Positions 23,884 through 34,471 are shown, counted from the stretch's first letter. The stretch is DNA of 64,000 bases from Buxus sempervirens (GCA_947561395.2 OX387190.1:8240858-8304857), one strand, 5' to 3'. Translations and numbers: made by a program. Notes: generated by a model not told the origin, from the letters alone.

Positions 23884-24815
23884 ATGGCTATCAATATTCA
23901 AGGTGGATCTTCTTCTCTTCCCCCAGATAAGCCAAGATCCTTTGCTGCTATTGTTTTTGGATGTCAAACTGGCTTAGCCGTGGAAGATATCAATGTTTCT
24001 AGGAAAAGTGTAACCAGTTTTCATGGTTTTCCGGCAGTGGAGTTTACAAATGGTGAAATAAACAAATCGATTAATCCTTTTTGCTTCACTTTGGTTCCAA
24101 AGTTTATCAGTGGAAGGCCATCAGTGGACGTTTTTCGTGAAACTCTTCAAAATCTTGGGGTATCCATGGAAGTTTTCATGTTGGTGTTCTTGATACTCGA
24201 CATCTTCTTCTTCGTTTCAAAGATGAGAAAGATTTTATTAAAATATGGACGAGAGAGAGCCTATCAATCAAAGCATTTGCATTTAGATTATTCCAATGGA
24301 ACATGCGTTTTGATCCTTCCAAAGAATCTTCACTAGTGCCGGTTTGGATTTCTTTTCCTAATCTCCCAATCAATTTATTTCTAGAATCTCTTTTATTTTC
24401 TATTGCAGGAGCAGTTGGTAAACCCCTCGCTCTAGACGCTCCCAAAAAAAATCTTACAAGGCCAAGCTTGGCAAGGGTTTGTGTTCTTCTGGATCTGCTC
24501 AAGGTTCATCATGAAAAAATCTGGATACGCATGGGTACTGAATATGGAAGATGGCAGCGAATTATCTATGAGAAAATCCCTCCTTATTGCACAACATGTT
24601 TTCATCATGGGCATGAGGCATTTGCCTGTCGTGTGGCATTGAAGAAGAAAAATCCAGAAGTGCCTAAACAACAATACAAATGTGTTGGATTATTTGAGAC
24701 TTATCCATCTCTTCAAGATTCTGTCGAGATTATTCAATCTGAGAAGGAAGAATCTCACGATCAAGACAAGGCCAAAGGCAAGAATCAAACTCAACCAATA
24801 ATGGAAGAATTGTAG
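23884..24815 (+). pseudogene. LINE ORF1 (DUF4283-like, CCHC knuckle)
   Basis: The first ATG of the LINE opens MAINIQGGSSSLPPDKPRSF. The middle has NLGV, then HLLLRFKDEKDFIKIWTRES and FDPSKESSLVPVWISFPNLP, the pattern of the DUF4283 RNA-binding domain. A zinc knuckle CTTCFHHGHEAFAC (C-x2-C-x4-H-x4-C) lies at 24588-24629. A frameshift near 24165 separates the first part from the rest. ORF1 proteins of plant L1 elements bind the LINE RNA. The choice of start rests on its position 32 bp from the element's 5' end. Confidence 0.85.
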
Positions 24816-25013
24816 TTTCGAGATCAGACGCATGATAATATTCAGCAACAATCGTTATTTTATGTGGGGGATGGTACTCCTACTAATCAGAAGCACTCTC
24901 AAAATAAAGCTTGTCCAGAATATGATCATGTTATTCAAAAACTTGTTCTCCAGCAAAGTTCTGAGCATCAATCTCAAGGGAATGAAGAAGAAATATTAGA
25001 AGAAAGGAACGTT

Positions 25014-25110
25014 GATGGGAAAGAATTTTATTTAGAAGCTGCCGTAGAGGGGAAATAAGATGGGAAAGAATTTTATTTAGAAGCTGCTGTAGAGGGGAAA
25101 GAGGATGGGA
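25014..25110 (+). repeat. 45-bp in-frame direct duplication in the LINE
   Basis: A unit beginning GATGGGAAAGAATTTTATTT starts at 25014 and again at 25059, with a partial third copy at 25104. The unit is 45 bp (15 codons), with an acidic and charged translation (DGKEFYLEAAVEGK). It lies in the linker between ORF1 and the endonuclease. Confidence 0.85.
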
Positions 25111-25514
25111 AAGAAGTTTTCGTTAAAAGAAGAAAGCATCAAGAACTTTCTAAATCTCAAGTTCTTTCTCAAAACAATTTGGAAACAAATAAGATTGCTG
25201 GGTTAAACCAATCGGATTCCATAATTCAGGTCTTGTCGCTGGGTTTGGTTAAAGCTGATCAGTTGCATCAGTATTCTTCATTGAATTTAGCCAAGGCACA
25301 TCTTGTTAAAGATCAAGGTATTTTATCAAAAAGAATAGAGTCTACTTTTATTAATCTTTATAAGCAGCTCTACAATTCTCAAAGTGATGTTTCTTAGTTG
25401 ACCTCATCAAATCAAATTTCCAAGAAGAAAAGTAGTAGAATTGTCTCAAGCATCGCCACAAGGTCAAAGGGTAAGACCTCTTCCAAATCCAAATAATTGT
25501 TTAATCATGATATC

Positions 25515-26640
25515 TACAATGATATGGAATATTAGAGGTGTGGCAAATTCTGATTCAATTAATATGCTAAAGTCACATGTTGCTTCTCAAAAATTCAATT
25601 ACTTGCTGTACTTGAGCTTATGTGTAACATGGAAAAAAGAAAAAAGGTTGCCAAGAGAATTAAAATGAAGAATTCTTTTTGTAACCAAGAACAAGGCAAT
25701 TAGATTTGGGTTTTCTGGACTTATCTGGTTAGATTGGATATTATTGCTATCTCTGCTCAATATGTTACAGCTCTTGTTAATCCAAGGGATAATGTCTCTT
25801 TTACTCCTTATCTGATATCATTCATTTATGCTAAGTGTGATGTTTTGGAGAGACATCAGTTATGGCAGGATTTGCTGGGTTTTTCTTCTTCTGTCAACCA
25901 TCCTTGGATCATAGGAGGAGACTTTAATGCTATTCTTGCTATTGATGAAAAATATGGGGGCAAAATCCTGATAATAGATCCATGCATGATTTCCAAGACT
26001 TTATTCAGTGTGCAGGCCTAAAAGACTTGAGATTCATTGGAGACAAATTCACTTGGTGTAATGAGCAAATTGGTCAGCGAAGAATTTGGGCAAGATTGGA
26101 TAGGTTTCTGATAAACTATGAGTGATTGCATCTGGTTGCTTCTCTCAAGGTCTTGCATCTATCTCGAGTTTGCTCTTATCACAGTCCTATTATTTTATCA
26201 TTGGTGCAGCCTTCAGGGTCTCCTATTTTCTCTAGCTTTAAATTTCAGAAGATGTGGACAATACATCATAATTTCTTAGATGTGGTGAAGGACACTTGGA
26301 ATGCTAATATGATGGGCACTCCAATGATTGTTTTCTCAAGAAAACTAAAGAAACTTTGAGCTGTTCTTCGAAATTGGAATTGGGTTGTTTTCGGGGATGT
26401 TCACTGTTGAATTGAGACTCTCTCTTCTAAAATTTCAGATCTGGAAATCAGTCTTCAACTTCAATGGAATCAACAAAATGCTGATCTTATTCATCTCTCC
26501 AAACAAGAGCTAATCAAAAGTATATCTCAACAAGAAACCTTATATAGACAGTAATCTAGAATCAAGAGGCTTCAAGAAGGGGATAGAAATTCTAAGTTTT
26601 TCCATGCTTCTTTACAGATTAGAAAATAGAAACAAATGAT
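25515..26640 (+). pseudogene. LINE endonuclease (APE-type) region
   Basis: Opens with MIWNIRGVANSDSINMLKSH, typical of the plant L1 endonuclease start. HPWIIGGDFNAIL near 25900-25941 holds the GDFN motif. The terminal S-D-H motif appears as SYHSPI near 26170, so the Asp is replaced by Tyr. Several stops and frameshifts break the region. The enzyme would nick target DNA for target-primed reverse transcription. The end at about 26640 is set by the following RT frame. Confidence 0.8.
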
Positions 26641-28171
26641 GCAGGGAAATGAGTGGTTTACTGGAAATCCTAACATAAATGATGAAGCGGTATCATTCTT
26701 TTCTAATTGTTTCTCATCTACTCCTCATTCCATAAACAATTGTGTGGATGCCATTCCAATAATTCTGAATGATAACATTAATGAGAAGCTGGTTTCTATT
26801 CCTTCCATTGACGAAATTAAAAATGAAGTATTTGATCTTTGTCCAGATAGTGCCCCGGGACCTAATGGATTCACAGGTTGGTTCTTCCAGAGTTGTTGGG
26901 ATATAATTGCTGAGGATTTAATGGCTGCTATCACTGAATTTTTTAATGGAGGTATGCTTCCTACTTCATTCACTGCATCTCACATAGCTCTTATTCTTAA
27001 AGTGGATCAGCCTGGTTCCTTTTCTGATTTCCGGCCTATTAGTCTCTGTAATTTCTCTTACAAGATAATTGCGAAGATTCTTGCTTCAAGGCTCTCGGAA
27101 ATTCTCCCTCTCATCATTAGCAGAGAGCAAAATGCTTTCATAAAAGGGAGATGCATATCTGAGATTATATCGTTAGCTCATGAGATGTGCCAAGATATCA
27201 ACAGGAAATGTTTGGGGAGTAATATTATTTTTAAGCTTGACATGGCAAAGGCTTTTGACAGAATGGAATGGGATTTTCTCATAGAAGTTTGCAGAAGATT
27301 TGGTTTCTCGGAATCTTGGTGTAACATCATCATGCGGTGCTTAAATAATTTTTGGTTCAGTATTCCCTTGAAAGGTACAGCTTGTGGCTTCTTCAAATCC
27401 TCTCAGGGTCTTAGACAAGGTGACCCTTTATCTCCTTTGTTATTCATAATAGCAGAAGAAGTTTTAAGCAGAGGGTTGCTTTCCTTGGTTCACTGTGGTT
27501 CCCTTGGATACAACCATACAGGAAGAATATCTGTGAAAGTGTCTCATCTCCTTTTTGCGGATGACATTCTTATCTTCTCAAATGGTAAGAGATCTTCCAT
27601 GGTCAATCTTTTGAATTTTATTAAAGCATACGAGGATGCTTTGGGTCAACAATTGAACAAGTCAAAAAGCTGTTTAATTGCATCTTCTAGAATTTCTTCT
27701 TCTCGTTTGGATATGCTCCAATCTTTGTCTAGATTCAGAAAAGTTAACTTGCCAATCAAATATCTTGGAGTTCCATTGTTTCATGGTCAATCTTCTATGC
27801 CCATGTTTACTGAAATTTTAGAGAAGATTCCTAAGCATATTAGTGGTTGGAAATTTAAGTTTCTATCTCTTGGAGGTAAAGTAACTCTCATTCAAAGTGT
27901 CCTTAATAGTATCCCTATTCAGTCTCTTTCAGCTATTCCTTTTCCAAAGGCTGTATTGAAAAGAATTGAAGTTCTTTTTGCAAATTTTTTTTGGGGTGAG
28001 AGCTCTGATCATGGCTCCAAGAAACATTGGCTAAGATGGGACAAAATATCTCTTCCCAAATCTGAAGGGGGGCTTGATATTAAGTCTGTTGGAGATGTTA
28101 TGAAAAGCCTTCACATCAAGATGGGCTGGAGAGCACTATATGGGGACAGTTTATGGTCTGATTTCATGTGA
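26636..28171 (+). CDS. LINE reverse transcriptase core
   Basis: A 511-residue open frame with non-LTR RT motifs in order: PGPNGFTGWFFQ, FRPISLCNFSYKIIAKILA, IKGRCISEIISLAHE, KLDMAKAFDRMEWDFL, SSQGLRQGDPLSPLLF and the catalytic box LLFADDILIFSNG. The C-terminal part has PIKYLGVPLFHG and the thumb-like WKFKFLSLGGKVTLIQSVL. It is the catalytic core that copies LINE RNA at the nicked target. The true protein would start upstream in the endonuclease; the ATG at 26636 is only where this frame opens. Confidence 0.9.
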   Translation: MMQGNEWFTGNPNINDEAVSFFSNCFSSTPHSINNCVDAIPIILNDNINEKLVSIPSIDEIKNEVFDLCPDSAPGPNGFTGWFFQSCWDIIAEDLMAAITEFFNGGMLPTSFTASHIALILKVDQPGSFSDFRPISLCNFSYKIIAKILASRLSEILPLIISREQNAFIKGRCISEIISLAHEMCQDINRKCLGSNIIFKLDMAKAFDRMEWDFLIEVCRRFGFSESWCNIIMRCLNNFWFSIPLKGTACGFFKSSQGLRQGDPLSPLLFIIAEEVLSRGLLSLVHCGSLGYNHTGRISVKVSHLLFADDILIFSNGKRSSMVNLLNFIKAYEDALGQQLNKSKSCLIASSRISSSRLDMLQSLSRFRKVNLPIKYLGVPLFHGQSSMPMFTEILEKIPKHISGWKFKFLSLGGKVTLIQSVLNSIPIQSLSAIPFPKAVLKRIEVLFANFFWGESSDHGSKKHWLRWDKISLPKSEGGLDIKSVGDVMKSLHIKMGWRALYGDSLWSDFM

Positions 28172-28339
28172 GCAAAGTACTGTGCTATAGGGCATTACCA
28201 TTACTTACAAGATAGGAGTGGAAGCTCTAAAATTTGGAAAGCAATTCTCAAAATCAAAGACATCATTTTAGATAACACAGGCTGGGCTATTGAAGAAGGC
28301 AAAGTCAGTTTTTGGTTTGATCAATGGTCTCATTTAGGC

Positions 28340-29127
28340 AAGCTGGTGGAATACGTCCAAGGTGAGAATATTCAGATCCCTGACTCTCATGTGATAGATT
28401 TTATTAGTCCCAATGGTTCCTGGAATATAGATCTTCTAAAGGAGGTCCTCCCTCAAGAGATTGTTTATCAGATTGTTGATATCCGGTTTCAGCCATCTCA
28501 CCTTAAGGATAAGCCGTTTTGGACGGCATCTTCTTCAAGTATTTTCTCTACTTCTTCAGCTTGGAAAATAATCAGAAAAAGTGGTAATACATATGCATGG
28601 AGTAAAAGCATTTGGGTAAATTTCATACCAAACAAAATAGCTGTTTTTTCTGGAAATTATTGAAGGGGGCTGTTCCAACTGATGATCGTGTGCAATTCTG
28701 TGGTATTCAACTTTGTTCTCAATGTAATTGCTACTCCAACAACAAAACAGAGACGTTTAATCACCTTTTCTCTTTTGGTGATATTGCTCATTCAGTTTGG
28801 GAATCTCATTTTGGTTTAATGAGAATTCGAATGATCAATATGGTTTATTATTTAAAGCCACTCCTCTTTTAATTTGCTGGGAAATATGGATATCAAGATG
28901 TTGCAGCAGATTTGATGAAGTCCCTATGTCTGCATCCCAAATTATCAGCAATGTTCATCATTGGCTGCAGGAACTTGCTTATCTCACTAAGCCTCCTAGG
29001 AATTGTAAGCTTGAAGGGGCTCTGATTCTTGATCAATTGAATTTGTTCTCTTCATATATTAAACCCCCAAAAGCTTTCTTTGTTCGCTGGTTAAGACAAA
29101 GAAATGCCCCAACAGTCTTGAATGTAG
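28340..29127 (+). pseudogene. LINE zf-RVT region
   Basis: Downstream of RT, with WTASSSSIFSTSSAWKIIRK, KGAVPTDDRVQFCGI, then CSQCNCYSNNKTETFNHLF. This is the Cys/His zf-RVT segment of plant LINE pol proteins. Frame changes occur near 28650 and 28860. It continues into the RNase H, but the solo LTR enters at 29128 directly after the duplication TGTAG (29123-29127). Confidence 0.75.
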
Positions 29128-29460
29128 TGTAAGATCCTGGATTTTTAGGGAATTTTAATTAAGAGTGAATATTTTAATTAAGGGTAAACAGAGGGTTGAA
29201 GGATGTAATGAGATTAATTACATCCAATTTTTAAAAGACTTAATGGGTTTGGTCTGGCTTGGGTTGGTTTATTTTAATTGAATAGGTTAAATCGATTTGG
29301 GTTGGTTTGGTTTATTGGTTCAGTGAACCGGTTTAAATGATGGAGCTTAGTTCCATTGGTTTAGGTGTAGATTGGTTTAATTGGTCCGGGTTAGTTGGGT
29401 TTAGTATAGTGGGGGTTTAGTTCATTGCAAATTGGTTTAAGTGGTTTATTTATAAACCTT

Positions 29461-29468
29461 TATATAAA
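29461..29468 (+). promoter_or_regulatory. TATA-like box of the solo LTR
   Basis: TATATAAA about 330 bp into the LTR, followed some 50 bp on by a GA-rich leader (29515-29580). Confidence 0.5.
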
Positions 29469-30029
29469 TTGAAGTGAGAACCCCAAGGGTTCTTATGTTC
29501 GTTCATGAGGGTTAGAGAAAAAGGGAGAAACCACAAAGCAAAGAAGGAGAGGAAGGAGAAGAAGAAGAAGAAAAGGGGAAGGCTTGCCTTTGGATTGCAA
29601 ACTACCAAGTAAGTAGCACCCTTCTTACTCGCTGTTTATAAGGAATCGCTGTTTAGACGAAAGATATGATTTCATTGGATTCATGTGACTTTGGAGTTTT
29701 GTTGTTTGATTTTTGAGAATCGAGTTGTAAATGGTTAGGTTGTATTTCTTGAGTGTTCATTGATGATTTTCAAGCTTAAAGTTGCTGTAAATTTGAAATC
29801 TGGTGGTTTGGTTTCCATATTTGGGAATTTTGGGGTTATTTGGATAACACAATTGATCTATCATGATTTGTAAGTTAAATTGTTATAGAATCGTTTAAAA
29901 ATTATTCCCTAATGTTTATGAAGCTATTCCCAAAGTTTTAGAGTCATTGGATGAAGATTTGGTAGTGAAATCTCAGAGAAAAACCTCAAAAATCACGTCT
30001 TTTCCATAACCTGTAGAAACCCTGATTTT

Positions 30030-30220
30030 TGGCCTAGCGCCTGAAGTATGGCTCGAGCAACCTATCAAGTGCCCAGCCAATTTTAACACCAAAAACAGAG
30101 TGCCTGAAGTTCCGCTCAAGCAACCTATCAAGCGCCTGGCCTGAGTTTTCTGAACCCGAGAACTAAATTTTGCCGCCTGAAGCAAGCTCGAGTGCCCATT
30201 CAAGCGCCTAAGTCAAAAAA
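30030..30220 (+). repeat. Word block in the solo LTR
   Basis: Reshuffled words such as GCGCCTGAAGTATGGCTCGA, CAACCTATCAAGTGCCC and GCTCGAGTGCCC. It stands in the same place, downstream of TATA, as the blocks in the LTRs at 15078 and 35783, but with different words. Confidence 0.7.
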
Positions 30221-30968
30221 ATCATATTTTTCCAATTTAGGTTGTTTTCCACTACAGAATTATTTGTATCCAAATCTAACCTATGTTTAAGTAAGTTTTA
30301 GGCATTTAGGAGGTGCTTGCACAGGAATTTCATTAAAATTCAATTTTATAAAGATTTTGTGCACGTTTTACTAGACTATTCTTTTGAGGGTACTTTTGGT
30401 TCCATACTCCTTTGGAGCAAGGTTATTATGATTCCACCAACTAGAACACTCCTCTGAGATCTTTTCTAAGGTACTCAAAGGCCAATTAGCATTTTTTATG
30501 ATGAATGAACAATACTAGGGGTTTAGAGACTCCTTCCCCTTGGTTTATCTTGGGATTGGGATAAATTGCTTTAAGTTTGAGCTATACTTAGATAGGTTTC
30601 GAGGTGTTATGTAAAGATATGATGTCTAGGGTAGAAAATCTTCGGGTATGTAAGGCATGTGGAGATGTATGCATTGAGAATGAAGCCGAGGTTTCTTGTG
30701 AACTTGAAAAGGGGGTTGAGAGCCAATGGTAGCCCAAAAGGACAGTGAGGCCTAAGGATTTAAAGGAAAGTGAACAAGAGGTTCTCTCAATATGGTTTTG
30801 ACCTTTAGGCGAGCGGTGCCTTTATGAGATCGGTTTTACATAAACTGCTAAAAAGATCAACTTTGGGTTGTATGGAGACTAGTGGGCGGAGAGGTGGAAA
30901 TGGATCCATAGTCAATCTAGATAGTGTCTTAGCGTTGACTCGCCAAGTTAACATCCCGAGTTACCTCT

Positions 30969-31182
30969 GCGTTTCCTCCATGAGGGAGAGCCCTTCCATG
31001 AGGGAAGTGCTACAATCTCTTTAATGCGTTTCCTCCATGATGGAGAGGCCTTCCATGAGGAAAGTGCTTCAATCTCTTTAATGAGTTTCCTCCATGAGGG
31101 AGAGGCCTTCCATGAGGGAAGTGCTGTAATCTCCTTAATGCGTTTCCTCCATGATGGAGAGGCCTTCCATAAGGCAAGTGCT
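30969..31182 (+). repeat. 57-bp tandem repeat, four copies
   Basis: Copies start at 30969, 31026, 31083 and 31140. The unit contains GTTTCCTCCATGAGGGAGAG, then CCTTCCATGAGGGAAGTGCT. Within each unit the CCTCCATGAGG core is partly self-complementary. It lies in the 3' third of the solo LTR. Confidence 0.9.
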
Positions 31183-31680
31183 GGGGCAAAGTAGTCAAAT
31201 TTCCACGAGTCCTACTATGATTTGTTAATTATGATTGATACTCAGATTTGATTGGCATGTAGATTTATTCTAGTTGTCTTGTATCTATTGATATATTAGA
31301 GTGGGATTATCCGGTTTATCTGCGTTATTGTTTCCGATGCATATTTTAATCTGGAGCATGTTTTAGAACTGTGAAAAAAATGTTTATGAGCATGCATGTG
31401 CTACTTACTGAGATATTCGTATCTCACGTGTGTTTTGTTTTGTTTTGTTTTTCAAATATTGGCGAGGACGATATTGGCAGGTAAATGTTTATGTCATGTG
31501 AATATCTGAGATAGATTTGGTATTTCCTTTGTATTTGATTTAGTTGACTCTGATTATGTATTCATTGATTAATTCATGTTCTCCTTCACTCTGATATATC
31601 TATCTTGGATGAAAAGTTAACCCTTCGATGACAAGTTACGGTTTAGTTCACGTAACCCGGATCCGGGGCGTTACATGTAG

Positions 31681-32143
31681 ATAGTGCCTCGAAAGGTAAT
31701 CTAGGAATTTCTGGAGGGGGTGGAGTCATTCGATCCTCTACAGGTGTGTTCATTATTGCTTTCTCAGCTAATTATGGATTCCAATCTAATATGTTGGCTG
31801 AGTTTCTTGCTTTAAGGGATGTCTTTGAATGGCAGATAACTATGGCATACAGGATCTGGTTATTGAATCTGATTCTAAGACCCTAGTTGATATCATAAAT
31901 GGTTTGGCTTCAGTACCATGGAAATTTTTGTTTTGGTGGAAAGAACTCAAAGAAAGGTTCAACATCAACAATCGGATTGTGCAGCACATTTACAGGGAAG
32001 CTAATTTTGTAGTGGACACCTTAGCCAATGCAGGTTTTGAGCATCCTTCTAATATTCTTTATGAGTCTGTCTCTAGTATTCCTTTTCAAGTCAAAAACTG
32101 TTTGTTTCATGATAGAACTGGATTTTATGCCTTCAGGCAATAG
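31681..32143 (+). pseudogene. LINE C-terminal RNase H
   Basis: RNase H fold of plant L1 pol: GNLGISGGGGVIRSSTGVFI, then MLAEFLALRDVF, VIESDSKTLVDIINGL and HIYREANFVVDTLANAGFEH. These carry Glu, Asp and the terminal Asp expected of the active site. A frameshift near 31826 separates the halves. The frame closes at 32143, about 190 bp before the poly(A) tail. The region is displaced from the zf-RVT part by the solo LTR. Confidence 0.85.
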
Positions 32144-32327
32144 TTGGTTTTCAATTTTATTTTGCAGGGTAAGGCTCAATGTCCCCCCCCCCCCCCCTCC
32201 CCCCTCCCCTCTCCCATGCTGGTGTATTTTGCTTATTGGAATTAATATACAAGTCAGGGTTTGCCTCAACCCTCCTCCCACCATTGGAGTGCCACTAAGG
32301 TTTTTCCTACTTTAGTGGCTTTCTTTT

Positions 32328-32337
32328 AAAAAAAAAA
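32328..32337 (+). other. Poly(A) tail of the LINE
   Basis: Ten A residues directly followed by the right copy of the 11-bp target duplication (32338-32348). Confidence 0.85.
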
Positions 32338-32348
32338 TCAACATGTGT

Positions 32349-32662
32349 AATTGGAATATGATGATATGATGAGTATGGAGAAGACTATTAGAAGTACTTA
32401 ATATGAATTGATTTACTTTACAGTGAATATTAATGATTGATCAAGATGATGATTAAACGATAGGTAGTAGAATTTAGGAGATGTTAGAGGTATGTTCCCT
32501 TCTTTACCCATATCTTTTTCAAAGATGTTTGAGCCTTGTTTGTTTATTGAGTTTTGTTTGAATTAGGAAAAATTTGATGTGTAGAATTTAGGTTATGCAT
32601 AAAAATATATATTATTTATTGATCACAATCTAGTATGTAAATTGGGATGGATGATTAATTAT
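32349..32662. other. Unassigned AT-rich DNA
   Basis: This continues the sequence that stood left of the LINE (23818-23840) before insertion. I see no gene, repeat or element end in it. Confidence 0.5.
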
Positions 32663-34042
32663 GTAGTTGTGAGACATGGGAAAAAATCAATCTAATGATT
32701 TCCTCTATCATCACACGGGATTAAATTAAACAAAGAGTCGCCACCATTCAATTTAGGTGTGAATGGACACCAAAATATTAAATAAGCACAAAAGGCAAAT
32801 TTTAGGGCAAAATATCCCTCCTAAAAAAAACAACCAGAGATGGGAAAGGGGATTAGGTTATGAACAGGGGAAGGTGTTAGGCACCCCTATTCATCCACAC
32901 AAGGTGGTTGCCAGGCATTGTTCATGTTAAATTAAAAGAAAAAGCTTGCTATAAAAATCAGGAAAAATCACAAAAAAGGCAAAAATATATGGTTTTTTTC
33001 ATATGAATAGTCTGATTGATCCAGAACTTTCAAATATGATCATACCATTCCTAGGGTTTCATGATCAAAACAAAATTGAGATAAAATCAATTTAAAGTGA
33101 AAAATCCAAAATCTGGCTTCAAGTCAAATTCTAGCAGTCTAGAAAAATATGATTTTTATAAAATATTTCAAAATTGAACTTGAATAGTCCAAGACATAGA
33201 TAAATCCCAAATTTCACGTTAAATCAGAAAATAAAAACCAAAAATACCCACGTTGATGAAAAACACCAAAAGGGGAGAATTTAGACCGTAGGGTCTTCTC
33301 TCAATAATGAAAAACAATTTAAAATCCATATCATGAAACCCTAGAATTTACTTTCAGGCTTCTGGATTCAGATCTATCATATTGATCATGATAAATCCAG
33401 TATCTTAGCCTAAAATCACAAAAATCATGAAAACAGTGCTGTAGGTGCAAAAGTGGCAAAAATCCAAATTTTGTCAAAAAGTGAGGATCTCATGCTATAA
33501 ACATCATAGATTCATGTAATTCATTCAGATATATCATAAAAAGCATTAAAACATGATCAGGATATTCAAAACAGCCACATCTCACAAATTAGAGCACATG
33601 GGGGTCTACCCTACGGATCCACCTGTTCTCTTTTTCCCTAGTTCTCTCTTCACGTTTTACGGTTAGAGAGACTCTTGAGGTACTTGGAGATAGGTTTGAT
33701 TACACAAACACAATCACAGGCTTTATTCTAAAAAAAAACAGATATGGGGTTCTATTCTAGGGATCCACCTGTTCCCCTTTCCCCTAGTTCTCTCTTCACG
33801 TTTTACGGCTAGAGAGACCCTTGAGGTACTTAGAGACAAGTTTAGGAATACAAAAACAGATATGGCCTTATTCTACAGCAATAGAGATGATCCTATTACT
33901 TCTAGAATTGAAGACAGAAAATAAAAAAGGATAGGGGACTTACCTGGATTGAGCAGGCAGGCAGCAGGGATTCTTCTCTTGGAGTTCCTTGGACTTCTTT
34001 GACTTCAAAATTTCGTGGCCTTTTGCTTGAGGAAAAGCCCTC

Positions 34043-34050
34043 TATTTATA
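34043..34050 (-). promoter_or_regulatory. TATA box of the solo LTR
   Basis: TATAAATA on the minus strand, in a GCCTATAAATAGAGGGC context, about 420 bp into the LTR. Confidence 0.6.
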
Positions 34051-34259
34051 GGCAAACCCCAGGGGTATGGTTGGTCTAAGGTTTGGCAAGATAGAGTTTC
34101 AGTTTGAGTTAAACACAAGATCATGCCAATCCTTTATCCACAAGGATAAATGAGATAATTCGAACAAATAAATAAGAGAATTCGCTTATCCAAGAGAGAT
34201 ATTTGGGTGCAGATAAGGCTCAAAAATTAAAAAGGTAAAATTCGCAGAAAGACCCCCGT

Positions 34260-34364
34260 GACCGTATATATATTACGGTCGCGCCCTGCCCGTATTATTA
34301 ATACGGGCACGTCGTGACCGTATATCAACTGCAGGTATGACCAGTCCGTAAACAAAATATGGTC
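34260..34364 (-). repeat. Four 21-bp dyads at exact 28-bp steps
   Basis: Words start at 34260, 34288, 34316 and 34344. The second is a perfect palindrome with arm GCCCGTATTA around one base; the first has arms GACCGTA and TACGGTC; the third and fourth are partly decayed. The core is CCG-N11-CGG in the first two. They lie about 210 bp upstream of the TATA box. Confidence 0.88.
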
Positions 34365-34471
34365 ATGACCAGTTTGGCCAGATTTTACACTTTTTTGACT
34401 TGTTTCAAATCCCAATTAATATTTTCAATTATTTTCTCATTTTTAGTGCAATTTGGGGTGTCTACAGTAGT

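Larger units (their letters stand above)
29128..31675 (+). mobile_element. Solo Tekay-type LTR inside the LINE (2548 bp)
   Basis: Starts TGTAAGATCCTGGATTTTTA and ends CGGATCCGGGGCGTTACA. The target duplication TGTAG is at 29123-29127 and 31676-31680, and the LINE coding continues on both sides. A TATA-like TATATAAA is at 29461-29468. It contains a GCGC-type word block (30030-30220) and a 57-bp tandem array (30969-31182). No internal part is present. Confidence 0.92.
23852..32337 (+). mobile_element. Full-length plant L1-type LINE, interrupted by a solo LTR
   Basis: Bounded by an 11-bp duplication (TCAACATGTGT) and ending in a 10-A tail (32328-32337). Without the solo LTR it is about 5.9 kb, the normal size of a plant L1. 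Order: short 5' leader (32 bp), ORF1 with DUF4283-type domain and CCHC knuckle, endonuclease, RT, zf-RVT, RNase H, 3' UTR. A poly-C/T run lies in the 3' UTR (about 32180-32215). Frameshifts and stops in ORF1, endonuclease and C-terminal parts make it inactive, but the RT core is one 511-residue open frame. Confidence 0.92.
32668..34466 (-). mobile_element. Solo LTR, probably Tat-like (1799 bp)
   Basis: On the minus strand it starts TGTAGACACCCCAAATTGCA and ends TGTCTCACA. The target duplication GTAGT is at 32663-32667 and 34467-34471. A minus-strand TATA is at 34043-34050, and an array of four 21-bp dyads lies upstream of it (34260-34364). A GTTCTCTCTTCACGTTTTAC segment is duplicated (33644 and 33787). 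The start resembles Tat LTRs, but no coding part supports the family. Confidence 0.85.

Noticed and set aside
34260-34364. 28-bp-spaced palindromes as a CRISPR-like array
   Set aside because: The 7-bp gaps are too short for spacers, there are no cas genes, and the setting is a plant LTR promoter.
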